Assembly: GCF_003255815.1 (NCBI RefSeq) | Contig: NC_037681.1 | Span: forward strand, 65,099,438-65,163,437 | Length of the DNA stretch: 64,000 nucleotides | DNA from: Theropithecus gelada | Lineage: Eukaryota > Chordata > Mammalia > Primates > Cercopithecidae | Direction of reading: 5' to 3' | Shown here: piece after piece, positions 53,051-64,000 of the stretch | Position numbering within the stretch: position 1 is the stretch's first letter | Layout: each line of letters opens with the position of its first letter | The notes under the pieces: generated by a model | What the model saw: the letters and a program-made list of their open reading frames with translations, nothing else | Told to the model about the DNA's origin: nothing | The model's database searches: none | Position numbers and translations under genes: made by a program

Positions 53051-53479
53051 TTGAAGAAAAAGATGTATCTGATCTGAGAAATCACTGCAAACAAAGTAAT
53101 GCCTCCACACAATGAAAACACTCAGTAACACCTGGAAAGCTTAACTGCTTGTCTCTCAGACTGCTGCGAAGCCCCCAACCTCAACCAAAGTGCCCTACTG
53201 TAAATCTTCTCCCAGAATAACGGAAGTGGTTAAGTGTTCAGGTGTCAAAATGCTACCCTGCTGGGCTGCAGGCCACATACAAAGTTATATTACATTGAGT
53301 TTGAAATGCTAACAAAGCAAGTAATTAAGCTGAGTAAGTGCTAAGTTGCTTGAAAGCAAGATTTGAAGCTGATAAACCAAAATGCTGATAATTAAGAGTT
53401 GATTATACAGCTTTGTTGTTTCTCTACCCTGCTAATAGCCTCTTATTCTTGGCATGTAATGATTTCTTCCCCACAAGGG

Positions 53480-53480
<1 letters not shown>
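53051..53480. other. Unique sequence
   Basis: Nothing recognised. Confidence 0.4.

Positions 53481-53481
<1 letters not shown>

Positions 53482-53522
<41 letters not shown>
53482..53522. repeat. (CA)n microsatellite
   Basis: About 20 uninterrupted CA units. Confidence 0.98.
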
Positions 53523-53527
<5 letters not shown>

Positions 53528-53539
53528 TCAATCTTCTCC

Positions 53540-54130
53540 TCCTGTCTCCCATCCTGAATAAGGTGTGACTCCCTTTCTTAAGCTAAATCCTCTCCCTGTG
53601 GTCTTGATCCTTTTCTCTCTCTTCTATCTATTACATCTTTTACCTCTCCCTCTCCATGAATTTCTTTTCCGTTTACACACGTGCTCAGGATTTACCAACC
53701 TTAAGGAAAAAAAAAAAAAAGGCAAGCCAGCAAATGATAGTAGGAGAATCTTCCCTTACTCTACATTCCCTTAATTCTCTCCCATCTTTCTCCTCTGTAT
53801 CCCTTAACCTCTTGGAAAAGGAATCTGTGTTCCTTGCCTCCTCAACTTGATGACTGATTGCTATTTATTCCCTTAAACACTTCTCCTGGTTTCTCCACTC
53901 TAATGAAGCTCTTTCAGAAGCTATAAATAATTCTTAATTGTCAGATTCCAGAATCTTTATTTGCCTCCATCTCTGCAATCTTTCACATGGTTGACCTGCC
54001 CCTTTGGTAGAACTATGCCCTTTTGTGACTTCCATGACATTTTACCTTTCTGGTTTTCTTCTTCCTTCTCTTATTACTCTTCTCACCCTCCCTGTTCTCC
54101 TTCTTTCTTCTCCTTCTTCCTTTCTGGTAA
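53540..54130 (+). repeat. L2 LINE ORF2 region, part 1
   Basis: Pyrimidine-rich L2: CTCTTGGAAAAGGAATCTGT, CTTCCATGACATTTTACCTT, TTGACCTGCCCC. The copy continues at 54776 after a MIR insertion. Frame broken by stops and an A15 run at 53706-53720. Confidence 0.7.
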
Positions 54131-54134
54131 GAGA

Positions 54135-54250
54135 GGAAAAAAAAACTAATATTTATTGATATGCAAGACAAATTATATGTCAGATATTGTGCCAAGTTTT
54201 CAAACATCTTTTATTCTCACATCAACCCTAGGATATAGATATTCTTATCT
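54135..54250 (-). repeat. MIR SINE, antisense, part 1
   Basis: AATATTTATTGATATGCAAG, CAGATATTGTGCCAAGTTTT, CACATCAACCCTAGGATATA and TATCTCCATTTTGAA: reversed MIR 3' half. Confidence 0.75.
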
Positions 54251-54690
54251 CCATTTTGAAAATTATTTTTAATTGTGGTAAAATACACATAATGTAAAAT
54301 TTACCATACGCATCATTTTAAGTGTACAGTTCAATGGTATTAAGTACATTTACATCATTGTGCAACCATTACCACCATCAATTTCCAGATCTCTTTTCAT
54401 TTTCCCAAACTGAAACTCTGTCTCCATGAAACAATAGCTCTCCATTCTTCCCTCCTGCAGCCCCTGGCCACCGCCATTCTACTTTCTTTCTTTGTGAATT
54501 TGACCACTCCAGGTACCGCAAATAAGTAAAATTGTACAGTATTTGTCTTTTTGTGGCTAGCTTGTTTTATTTAGCATGATGTCCCCCAAGGTTCATCCAT
54601 GTTGTAACATGTGCCAGAATTTCTTTCCTTTTTAAGGTGGAATAATATTCCATTGCATACACATACCACATTTTGTTTATCCACTCAACT
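54251..54690 (-). mobile_element. L1M 3' UTR inserted in the MIR
   Basis: GGTAAAATACACATAATGTA, AGTGTACAGTTCAATGGTAT, CATCATTGTGCAACCATTAC, TTTTAAGGTGGAATAATATT and CATTGCATACACATACCACA are the reversed L1 3' UTR in order. Confidence 0.88.
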
Positions 54691-54694
54691 TACA

Positions 54695-54775
54695 ATCATC
54701 CCCATATAAATGGTAAAACTGTGGCTCAGACTAGTGCAGTAAACTCATTGAGATTGCACAGCTTTTCCTTATGGG
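54695..54775 (-). repeat. MIR SINE, antisense, part 2
   Basis: AATGGTAAAACTGTGGCTCA and AACTCATTGAGATTGCACAG are the MIR core resuming after the L1M. Confidence 0.7.
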
Positions 54776-55240
54776 GAAGCATTCTTCTAAATTCTATCCT
54801 TAGTCTTATTTCCTCTTCCCCTCTCCCCCTCTCTCTCTTCCCTCTCTTTGTTGATCTGCTCCCATATTTTTAATTTTAATCTCCATCCATGTGGGTGTTT
54901 CTTAAATATATATCTCAAATATATCCTTGGTACTGAATCTAGTTCCCTATTTCCAGTAGATCCAACAAGAATATTCCCCTGTTGCTTTCAACTCACTATG
55001 TATAAAACCCAAGTGCATCATCATCTGATCCTCAAAACAGGCTTGACTTTCTCACACCCCTATTGTTGTTAATGGCACCACAAATTTCCCAGTCATCCGG
55101 ACCCTAAACCTCTGAGTCATCCTTGAGCCTCTTTCTCCACATCTCCCAAATTCCATAAATCCTAAAGTCAGTCCTGTCAGTTGGGTCTCCCTAATCATCT
55201 TCATGCCCATTCCAGCCTTGCTGTGCCTGCAGAAGCGGTC
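54776..55240 (+). repeat. L2 LINE ORF2 region, part 2
   Basis: TTAATGGCACCACAAATTTC, CTGAGTCATCCTTGAGCCTC, TTTCTCCACATCTCCCAAAT, CAGTTGGGTCTCCCTAATCA: L2 ORF2 C-terminal region in sense, decayed. Confidence 0.78.
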
Positions 55241-55244
55241 CTAC

Positions 55245-55475
55245 AGTCTGTTGGGTCTAAGAGCTTGGGCTGGGTTTAAGTCCCAGCCCAGCCACTCGCT
55301 GGCATGGAGAGGACAGAAAGTGTTTGGCTAGTCACCTGACCTCACTGAGCCTCAGCTTCCTCATCTGAGGGAGAGAACCTAATGAACAAGGTATATTGAT
55401 CATTAAATGAAATATTATGTATGAATAGTTCAGCACAGTGCCCAGCATTTAGTAGATGCTAAGTAAATGGTAATT
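55245..55475 (+). repeat. MIR SINE
   Basis: CTAAGAGCTTGGGCTGGGTT, CTCAGCTTCCTCATCTGAGG, CAGCACAGTGCCCAGCATTT: full-length MIR. Confidence 0.85.
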
Positions 55476-58351
55476 CTCTCTTCTTTTTAAAAAAATTCTG
55501 TCTTCCTTCTTCTAATTCACTAGCCTTCTTCCTTCATGAGGATTTTTTCTCTCTCTCTCAGAATTCTCTGCCGGAAACAAACCACTGTGTTTTAGCATTA
55601 TGTTTTATATTATAATGCCCTTGATTCTGTGTATGAATCAGAGGACAGTGACTGTGTTGACCCTTTATATTTGTGTTTCAACCATCTTGAAGGGAATTGT
55701 CATCTCCTGAACTGCTTTATCAATATTGTTTTATAAACAACAATTGTGACCTGCAAAATTTATTGAGCCCAACCTCATTTTTTAAAGGACAGCTATAAAG
55801 TCAGTGGAATAGCATTTCCATGATTAAGAGCAGTTGGAGGGATTAATGGAGAGGCAGCATGAGCTTATTCCTAACTTTGAGTGTGTCAGGAGTTTTAACT
55901 GGGATAAGTAGAGTCACCAAACATCTCTTCCCTGTCCCCCGTATTATTTTGCAAGAAGACAGGCAAACTTATACATTTTTCAGCAGAAGGGACATCTGGG
56001 TAGAAGATTGCCTTCAGTTCGTGGAGTAAGGGCATGCAAGCAATTAAATCCCAACTTCCTCATCAGCAATCTGTACTCGGGGGAGCTGTCCAGAGTAGCC
56101 AGGCCACATCCAGCCACATTGGAGATAGGAATTCCATGTATGGATCCTAAACTAACTGTGTTCCTTACCTAGCTGGGTTGCTGTGTTTCTGAAAATCCAT
56201 TAGCAACAAAAACAATAACAATAAAACCCCAAACAATCTTTATAAGTAGGTTGGAAAAAAATTTTATAATGCATGAAAAAAGTAGACTTGTGATGGTGCA
56301 CTTCAGATTAATTCTTTCTGTTAACATTTTGAAATGTTAAGTAAATAGGTAGTGAAAATGGGGATGGCACTAGTTCTTCATCTTGTGTTAGACATCCAGG
56401 TCTAGCCATGTCTGTACTTCTCTAAACTTGACGTGTGTATTCACTGAGATTGCTGCTGAGTCTACCTGAGATCATGAGGCTGCTTACTCATCAGTGAACA
56501 GCATGACCACCCTTGGTACACACTCCAGCTTCAAGCTAATGGTTCGGGCATATCTAAAATGACCAATCTCTCCAAACACTTGGGTTGAATTCATTACTCC
56601 TGCCTCATTCCTGAAGTGCATAATCAAATTCTAAAGACCGATTGCTTGATATTCATATTTCTTTTCCCTACAGCAGGTTTTACTCAGCAAAAAATGGACA
56701 GTACTACTCAATGGGTAACTTAGCAGTTCACAAGCCATGTTATGTTTTGTGCTTGTTGTATTTTTATCTCATGAGTAAGACTGTAATTGTGAATGTTTGC
56801 ATATTGTCTTCTGAGTGTTCTCTTCTCCTGATAGCCTTCCTTCTCATCTTTTCTCAGTCTGTCTCTTATGAGTCCTGTAAATAGGAGCCCCTGGTATTCC
56901 ATGTACATGTTTTGTGAAAATGGCAGACTCTGCTACTCACTTTCCTTTATTCATAATTAACTATCTTGGCCCAAATCCTATTTTTCTCCCATTCTAATTG
57001 AGAATTTTGGTTCTCTTCTCTCTACATTGAGTTGAAAGTCCCCAGGAACCCAGTAGCAGACTGGTTGTTAACTTGGTTTGGTCCCAAAAGAACCTTAACA
57101 AAATCTTCTTTCTACTCTTATGAATCAAATTCCCCAAACTCTTTTGAATAAACCATCCCAGTTTCCTCTGAGCTGACTGTTAGAGTTGGGTCATGGAGTT
57201 CAGGGTGAACGTATTAACTCAGAAAGTCAAACTCCAGTGTTTTGGGGGCTGTGGGTGAATCGATTCTTGAAGAATATTGTGACCATTTATTTGCCTATTC
57301 TCTTTTGTCCCTGCCCAGCACCTCAACATAGTGATATTAAATTTTATAAATGTGGCTCAAAATTTGACAATTATTATATTTGATATTGGACTGCAGCCAT
57401 CCTCTCAGGCATCTCTGCCGTCATTTTTCTCCACTCTGAGTACTTGCCTCCGAGTGAAGGGTTCAAGAATAAATGCATTACCAAAAAGAAGGGAAACAGT
57501 CTTTGAACTTCTGAGTGGAGAACTGTAAAGTGACCAAGAATTTGATTACTAGTCAGGCTTCTAGATGGTTTATTAATGAAGCAGTGCATTCTCCACGAGG
57601 GGAAAGAAATGCCATTAATGTTATACCCTCGGCACGAAAGTTCCTATTTAAGGAAAAGTAAATGCATAGCCTGTGCCATGTCAGAAAACTAATTTTAATG
57701 TTAACAATGAGTTGAGTATTCTTGTCGTTATGAGAAAATATTCCAGCCTTCATTGCCTTCCACAAATAAGTTGCTGGAAGTAAACGAGGTGTGCTATTTC
57801 AGTACCAATTTAGCAATACCTCTGCTCTATTATCAGCAACATGCACAGTTGGTTCATGGCAGAATGCAAGCCACTCTTGTCTGTGAATAAGCATCAGGCT
57901 GACTGTGCAGGATGATAATTGCTCTGCCTGCACTTCCTTTGGCACCTACTGATCTCTGCTAAGTGGTTAGTAAAACATATTTTTGAAGGAATGTCAAGCA
58001 CTTCTAAAAATTTGAAGGACTTCGTTTGTGATTGTTCTTTTTCTTATGTTTAAGTTTGAAGAAAGTTCACGCCAAGCCATTCCACGACTGCCGTTACTTT
58101 GCCTTGCAAATGTCTGAAATAGCAGGGTGCCAGTGTGTCTGTGCTTGGCATCTTTTAATCAGTGGTGTTTTCTTTTGCATGATACTGTGACATTGGCTGG
58201 ATGTGTTGGGATATCAAGTGACGGACTTCAAATAGATGGCAAATTCACTAAAGTGAAAATGATTGTGATAGTTCCCTCATTTTCCCCCGCAGTGTATGTA
58301 AAACTGACTTTTAAAGTGTTTAGTGGATAATAGATCATGTAAGGTCAGTGC

Positions 58352-58372
58352 TAGCCATGGCGGCCATGGCTA
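58352..58372. promoter_or_regulatory. 21-bp palindrome with YY1-like core
   Basis: TAGCCATGGCGGCCATGGCTA minus one: ten-base arms (TAGCCATGGC / GCCATGGCTA) around a central G. It includes ATGGCGGC, the strong YY1 core, and a CpG retained in AT-rich unique DNA. A functional role is inferred only. Confidence 0.4.
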
Positions 58373-59338
58373 TTATTTTCCCTTTTCATGGGAGTGTGCT
58401 CAGCAAAATGAGATTGTCACACTCTTTTTTTGAGAGGACAGCGACAGACAGTTAAAAGCCTCTTCATGTAAGGATGTTATTTCATAAAGACACCAGTACT
58501 GGATTATCCCCTTCACTTTAAACTTCTGCCAGCTTGTACAAAGAGATAAAACAAAATAGCCCTGGTCCCAGGGGTGGGGAAGTGCTGGCCAGCGCAGCCT
58601 GGGTCCACAGGCTTTCATTTTGATTAGTCACATGTGAGGAAAATTCACTTAGGCTGAGAGGTAAATTTAATACCAGTTATGCCCATGCTGTTCATATCAC
58701 AACCATTTTCACATGATGCCACTTAATTCCCTAAGAAGCAGAAAGGTAAATCGGTGGCTGGCCAGCAAAGGTGTCACAATGCATTAAGACCAGGACTCGC
58801 TGCAGGGGATAATGGTTCTGATTGCTGTTGACTCATGTCTCCACCAACTGCCTCATGTAAAATAAGTGACATTTAAAAGACATCAAGATGTGAGAAGAGG
58901 TAAGGGAGAGAGAAAGAGAGAGGAGGGTAAAAAGTACGCGCTACTAAACTTGCCACCCGAATGTGCAGTTTCTTTTCCACCCTAAGTGGTAGGAAATGAT
59001 AACTCGACATGCCATGGGTGACCTGCACTGAGCTTTTAACTTCCTGTCTTGTGTTTTTAGAGAAAAATCTGTAAAATTGCTTCTGGGAACTGCTCCAACA
59101 TGTTATCATTTATTTCCAATTTAATTTTTTTTTAACTCTTATTCTTTTGCCCTCACATATCAGTCTATTCATCTCTTTAAAAGCTTTAGGCTGAATCAAG
59201 TTAGGCAGTGGTAGACAACAAGAGGCAGTCTACTTTCTGAAGGCCCATTTATGTCTATTTTTATAAAGAGAATCAAATTCCAGTTTACAGTAAGCATATG
59301 CTTCAGTTGACATCTGTTTCTAAGACTTGGACGCTTTG

Positions 59339-59349
59339 TTTGCATAACA
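59339..59349 (-). promoter_or_regulatory. POU/SOX-composite-like site
   Basis: TTTGCATAACA matches most of the reversed OCT-SOX composite (ATTTGCATAACAATG), and a SOX-like CTTTGTT precedes it at 59334-59340. The last SOX bases (AGT instead of AAT) differ. Short motifs occur by chance; low confidence. Confidence 0.25.
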
Positions 59350-62300
59350 GTCACCAATAAATGGCCTTGTTTTAAGTCTGCTCACTGAGTTGTATGTGGG
59401 TTGTTCAGCTGGGGATTTTAGTCGCAGCTGATCCCCTACCGCTCATAGCTGATAGGAAGGGGGAAAATCCGAGAAGCCCAGTCCTATTTATTAATGCAGA
59501 TTTTAACATTCTCAATGAACCACTTATCCAGTGTGATTCGGCAACCAAATCCTTATTTGCTCAGGCAGAGGAGGGGGTGTTCTTAAAGTGTTGAATTAAA
59601 GCTTTTACCAGCTTTTTTTTTTGGAGGGGGAGGGGAATGGGGAGGAAGAAGCAAGAGCAAGGTCCTTTCTTTAGCCAGTCTCTGATCATTTGGAATACAA
59701 TGAGACTGAATCTTTAAACAGGACATCAGAAACCAAGCTTATGTTTAATGAATTTGTTGTAAACTAAGACGATCAGATGTTTGTAGAGCCCTAAATGTTG
59801 GCCCTTTGTGCAAAGTCTTGATGATTTTATTCAATACCACTTAAATATCAGTTTAGAGTTTGATAGAACAGGGTTATGTTTCCTTCATTTATCTGGTTAT
59901 CTGGTTTTTGTTTCATTTTAAAGCATATCTGATTCTGCATGCGTGGGAAACGGGCACAATATTAAAATATTTCAAGATGTACATGTGACTGTCTTTAGAA
60001 TTGTTACTGCTAATTAAAGAAGTTACTACTTGTGTTAAGCAGCTTCAAATACAAAGCTAATCCTCAGTCTCAATAAGTCTGCCCTTTTTTTCTCTGCCCC
60101 TGAAAGGCATGCCAGCAGTTAAAAATATTAAAAGTCCAAAGATGGGGTCGATGTGCCTTAGAGAGTAAACCTGCTTAATAGAGGGCTTTCCTTTAATTCC
60201 CTTTTTTACATAGAGGAGATCTAACTGTAATGTATTTGAAAATATGTGTTCACTGACTTAAATACACTGAACTTTTTCCCCTGAATTATTGTGTAATATT
60301 CAGTAATCGTTTATGAAATGTGTAACATTTTTCAAGGGGATTTACATATCAACTTTTCCTAGTGGAATCAACAACAGTAGCATGAAATGTATCTACTCCA
60401 TTTACTCTTATCCAGTGCTCCTACTTTCTTTTTCCCTTTAATTTTTATATATGGTAAAAATTTCATTGAAGAGAGATTTTAGATGACAGGACTGTAATTT
60501 TAAACCCAATAGAAGAGGTGTAAGCAATTTGAGCTTAGCTGAAGCATAATCTTAGGTTGTCAAGAAGAAACCCATTCTCCCTATGCTAATCAATCAGTGT
60601 ATCAACCAACCAATCATCTCTTCAGCTTAGCATATATCCTAAGGTTTGATATATCTATTAACTGCCCATCATGCAGCTGGTCTCTGGATGATGAGATTCC
60701 CCCTATCTTGGCATTTGGCGGCAGACGACCAAGCTATCACAGCCTCAGATAAATACCAAAGTGGAGATTTCAATCCTGTTCCTGAGTGCAGAGACAATCC
60801 AGAAACGTTGAAAATATTCTTAGAAGAGAATACACAGAAAATTACATTTCTCAACACTGTTGTATGTGAAAATTGTATGTATTACATGATTCTCCCTCCC
60901 TAGACACAACAATGTAAAATAAAATTACTCTTTTATTATGATTAGAATGCTGGTGATCAAAAGAATTGTTGAAATCTGCTACAAACTCTTAATTGCAAGA
61001 CAAATTACATGTAGACATTTGAATAAATAAGACTAATGACCGTGTAGATGATAAATTTCCTGAAAACAAACAGAAGCCCAATTATATAAAGCAAGGCACA
61101 CAATCATTATAATTCTAGAGAAGGGGGTCACTATTTCTAAATATTGTATGTTGCTTCCTGGCCTCGGTTCAGAGATTCTGATATTAGGTAAGCTGCGGTT
61201 GAATGTATCTGTAGCCTCTTCCACCAGCCAGTGTATTGGAACTTGGAAAGGAGGCACGGTTTCTATAAAACTGTTTATTGAGAAATAGAAATTTTTAAAA
61301 AAGATTTATATTTAATTGCTAAGCATCTGTGAATATGTTGAAATTGGAATGAGTACGATTCATTTCTTCAAACGCTGATTTCCACCTGGAAGGTAAAATC
61401 TCTCCACAAGATGCAAACTCAAATCATGTCCTTCCCACACTATAGTTCAAGTCTCATACTCTGAAAAGAGAACCATAGTGAGGTATTAGGGGACTGAGGT
61501 TCTAGCCCAAACTTGGCCATTAACTAGCTAGCCTCTGTGTGCTAAGCAAGCACCTGGATCATTTAGACCTTACTTCATAAATTGCAATGTCTCTAAAGCA
61601 CCTATGAAAAATAGTAACGAATTAGTCTCCTGATGAGTAAACACGATTTCATATTCTTCCAAAAGGTTATTGTTTTTCATGTCACTAATGGTATGAATGT
61701 AGATTTCCACCATAGTATTTGCTCAGCCAAAATCTCTTCAGTGCTGCTGGGCAGCATAAACAGATGAGAAACATATTCTAGCCTAAATACAACGTTCTGG
61801 GTTTGAAGCCATTGTTTCAATCATTTGTTGAGGGTGGGGCCAAGGAGGAGAAATGATGGAGTTCACAATAACATGAACCCTTTACTGCTGGAGAGAGAAG
61901 GAAATCTGTTTTCTGTCCTGAGAAGTCCAGCATGAGTCCATAGAGACCGTGATGACTTCTCCATTCTCAACAACTCAGCCCGTGCACTTTGATCTCAACT
62001 TAAGAACACTCGTGTGTCCTGGTGTGAAGGGGCTGATAACAATATAACAGCTCTAGAATTTTTGTATTTTTCCCAACAGAAAGATAATTGTGGTGTCAAG
62101 TTCAGAGCAATAGTTCGGTTTAAATAGTGTATTTTGAAAACCTTTCTCGAGGAGTTGTGATTCTAAGAGAAAACAATTTTCTATATGGTTTAAGGTTACA
62201 AATTTTATCATAGCAAAGAGAAAGGGACAAAAAAAAAAAAAAAGCCAGACAGAATCATTTCTCTCTCATAAGTCACTTAAAGTGACCATTCTGGGACTCA

Positions 62301-63017
62301 TTCCAGGCTCCTATGATTAGAGACCTGCATGTTTGTAGATATCCCCAGATAAGCCGCAGATATGAGCACCCATGACATGGGCTCTGCTGAATGAAGCAAA
62401 AGGATTGATTTAGAGAAAGATGGCCTATTGAATGTGAATTCTTCCATGTTGCTGGCCTGGAAACTGGTAAGCATGCACCTTTCAGGCCCAGGGCAGTCCT
62501 ACTCCCCAGAGGATCTATCCTGTCTACTGGTGATAATTGTCCTGCCAGGTCTACAGATTGTGGATATAGATAAGAAAGCCAGTGAAAGTGGATTGAGTGC
62601 AATTAGAAACTTATCCACACAAGAATTGACCTGTGATTGCATTTATAGGTAGAATCAGGTCTGGAGTAGAGACAGCATATAAAGCTCAGCAAATAGATCT
62701 TGCAAAAGAAGAGGGATTCATTTTTTATTGCTGTGAGTTCTAGGTTTAGAATAATTTGTTGCTGTTCTCCATGAATGCAGCATGACTTCATGTGTGTCGT
62801 GTAAACATGCCCCTGAGAAGAAAACAATGAGGTCCCTGTCCTCAAGCAGTTTATGTTCAAAAACAACATAAAGAAAGGGATCAAAGTATGTTAATGAAAC
62901 CTTGAATGTGGGATCAGCAAATTTTCTTTATCAAAGTATGATTGATTTTTGCGTTTTAAAAGAAAGGTTTGCTCTTCTGTTATGAATTCTTTCAAATAGA
63001 AAAAGTGGGCACTAAAA

Positions 63018-63125
63018 CGGGGGCGGGGTGGGGTGAAAGTGAAAAGAAGGAGAGAGAATGAGATGGACAGAGGGGAAACTGAAGGAATCAAGGGAGAGAG
63101 AAAGCAATGGGCAAAGTGAAGGGAG
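63018..63125. repeat. G/A-rich tract with GC box
   Basis: GGGGGCGGGGTGGGG at 63019-63033 is an SP1/KLF-type site with three G-runs; the following 90 nt are purine-rich with scattered pyrimidines. Low-complexity rather than a clean microsatellite. Confidence 0.7.
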
Positions 63126-63815
63126 GAAGTTCTTTCAGCTTGGAATACATTGGGGCTGGAGTGGGAGTATTCACCCAAACTTCAGGCACCAAGGTTTGAC
63201 CACCAGTTGTAGCTAGAGGGAATCTTCCCACAGGTGTCTTTTCCAACTTGCTCTTGGAGAGACCGCCATTAACCAGTACAAAGCCCATGAATCTCTGCAG
63301 GATTCTGGAAGCATTATGCTCAGCCATTAAAACAGTGCGGCAGACAAGGGAAGAAAGCAGGCACAGAGAGGAGAGGGAACATAGTGAATGCTTTATAAAC
63401 ACTCTAAATGGGGGGAAGTAATGACCTCTGACTTCTTTGTGGTTCTTAACTCATGCTGCCACAAGATTGGTTATAAGGTCCATATCACACTGTGATATGA
63501 AAGTATTAATTGAATAGGGGCAATCAGGATTTCTATGTGAATAATGACTTAGAAATAATATTCTGCCCAGTTCAACAATGGAATGGGGAACCAAGGCTTC
63601 ACCTGGCTACACAGTTCTTTTGATGAGGTCAGATTTTTTTTAAACTCTGAGGTATATATATTTTGTGTCCTGTTTTAACTCTTGAATCTGATATGAATTT
63701 CTTTAGAGTAACTTAAGAAGATGGAATAAAATTAAGGGAAGGCAATATATGATGGACGATAGTATTGTCCTTTAAGTTCGAATTATGACTTTCTGACAGA
63801 CACCTTCATCAGCTC

Positions 63816-64000
63816 TCATCTGAATAGTGACTCTTCTATTAAAAACAAACCGTTTAGTTCATAGTAATGAACCAATGTCAGTTTCTTAGTTTTGAGAGGT
63901 GTAAGATGTTAACAATGGGAGAAACTGAGCAAATGCTAGGAACTCTCTACTATCTTTGCAACTTTTCTGTAAACCTAAAATTATTCCAGAATAAAAAGCT
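63816..64000 (+). repeat. L1ME-type 3' end (cut by window edge)
   Basis: ACCAATGTCAGTTTCTTAGT, GTAAGATGTTAACAATGGGA, AGGAACTCTCTACTATCTTT, GCAACTTTTCTGTAAACCTA and ATTCCAGAATAAAAAGCT follow an L1ME 3' terminus up to its polyadenylation signal; the A tail lies beyond the window. Confidence 0.85.

Larger units (their letters stand above)
55476..63815. other. Repeat-poor block, 8.3 kb
   Basis: I find no Alu, L1, L2, MIR, LTR or DNA transposon in 8.3 kb, whereas the rest of the window averages one such element every few hundred bases. No coding exon stands out: ORFs are at most 109 codons (62273-62602, minus) and overlap on both strands. Motif-like sites include two ATTAAT homeodomain-type sites at 57572 and 57614, a 21-bp palindrome at 58352, TTTGCATAACA at 59339 and a GC box at 63019. 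This pattern fits constrained non-coding DNA, which only alignment can confirm. Confidence 0.6.

Noticed and set aside
1..64000. CRISPR arrays, operons, ribosome binding sites, riboswitches, phage or plasmid features
   Set aside because: The sequence is primate nuclear DNA; none of these applies, and no regularly spaced repeats were seen.
1..64000. tRNA, snRNA or rRNA genes
   Set aside because: No A/B box plus cloverleaf or snRNA-like segment was recognised outside Alu/MIR promoters, which are repeat-derived.

Overview
This window is primate nuclear DNA, most likely from an Old World monkey (Cercopithecidae). It is packed with Alu SINEs, L1 and L2 LINEs, MIRs, MaLR/ERVL LTRs and old DNA transposons. 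Three young AluY copies (13168, 27092, 33288) read GGCTCAAGCCTG where ape AluY reads GGCTCACGCCTG, and share an ACAAAAAACTAG linker; two of them also carry GATCCGGCC in the right arm. From memory, that combination is typical of cercopithecoid AluY lineages. A THE1 LTR agrees with a simian genome. The species and locus cannot be named from sequence alone. I found no convincing protein-coding gene, RNA gene, CpG island or CRISPR array. The window reads as intergenic or deep intronic sequence.

Layout. 1-9.7 kb is almost entirely antisense L1: an older primate L1 with a nested L1PA tail, then one very old, nearly full-length L1M of about 8 kb that has been interrupted by an MLT1 LTR, five Alu pieces, a short inverted L1 fragment and an L1 tail carrying an MLT2-like LTR. 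9.7-26 kb is mixed unique DNA with L2, MIR and Alu copies, a 5'-truncated L1PA (19677) and a long antisense L2 (23.5-24.9 kb). 26.3-29.3 kb holds a THE1 LTR split by an Alu, then an L1ME split by a TA-flanked DNA transposon that is itself split by an L1. 30-36 kb has L2, MLT1, L1M and Alu copies. 36.3-39.8 kb is mostly unique.

40.3-55.5 kb is again repeat-dense: (GT)n, AluJ, a hAT-Charlie element, L1M, L2, two MER5A copies split by Alus, MER20, a 284-nt uninterrupted polypurine tract grown from an Alu tail, (CA)n, and an L2 split by a MIR split by an L1. From 55.5 to about 63.8 kb I recognise no interspersed repeat at all. This is the longest such block in the window and the best place to look for conserved regulatory DNA. 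The window ends inside the 3' tail of an L1ME copy.

Nothing here amounts to a new biological system. The most informative observations are structural: two fold-back (template-switch-like) palindromes, a short L1 fragment with target-site duplications but no 3' tail, the long polypurine mirror-type tract, and the repeat-free block. Subfamily names are from memory of consensus sequences and should be read as family-level calls.
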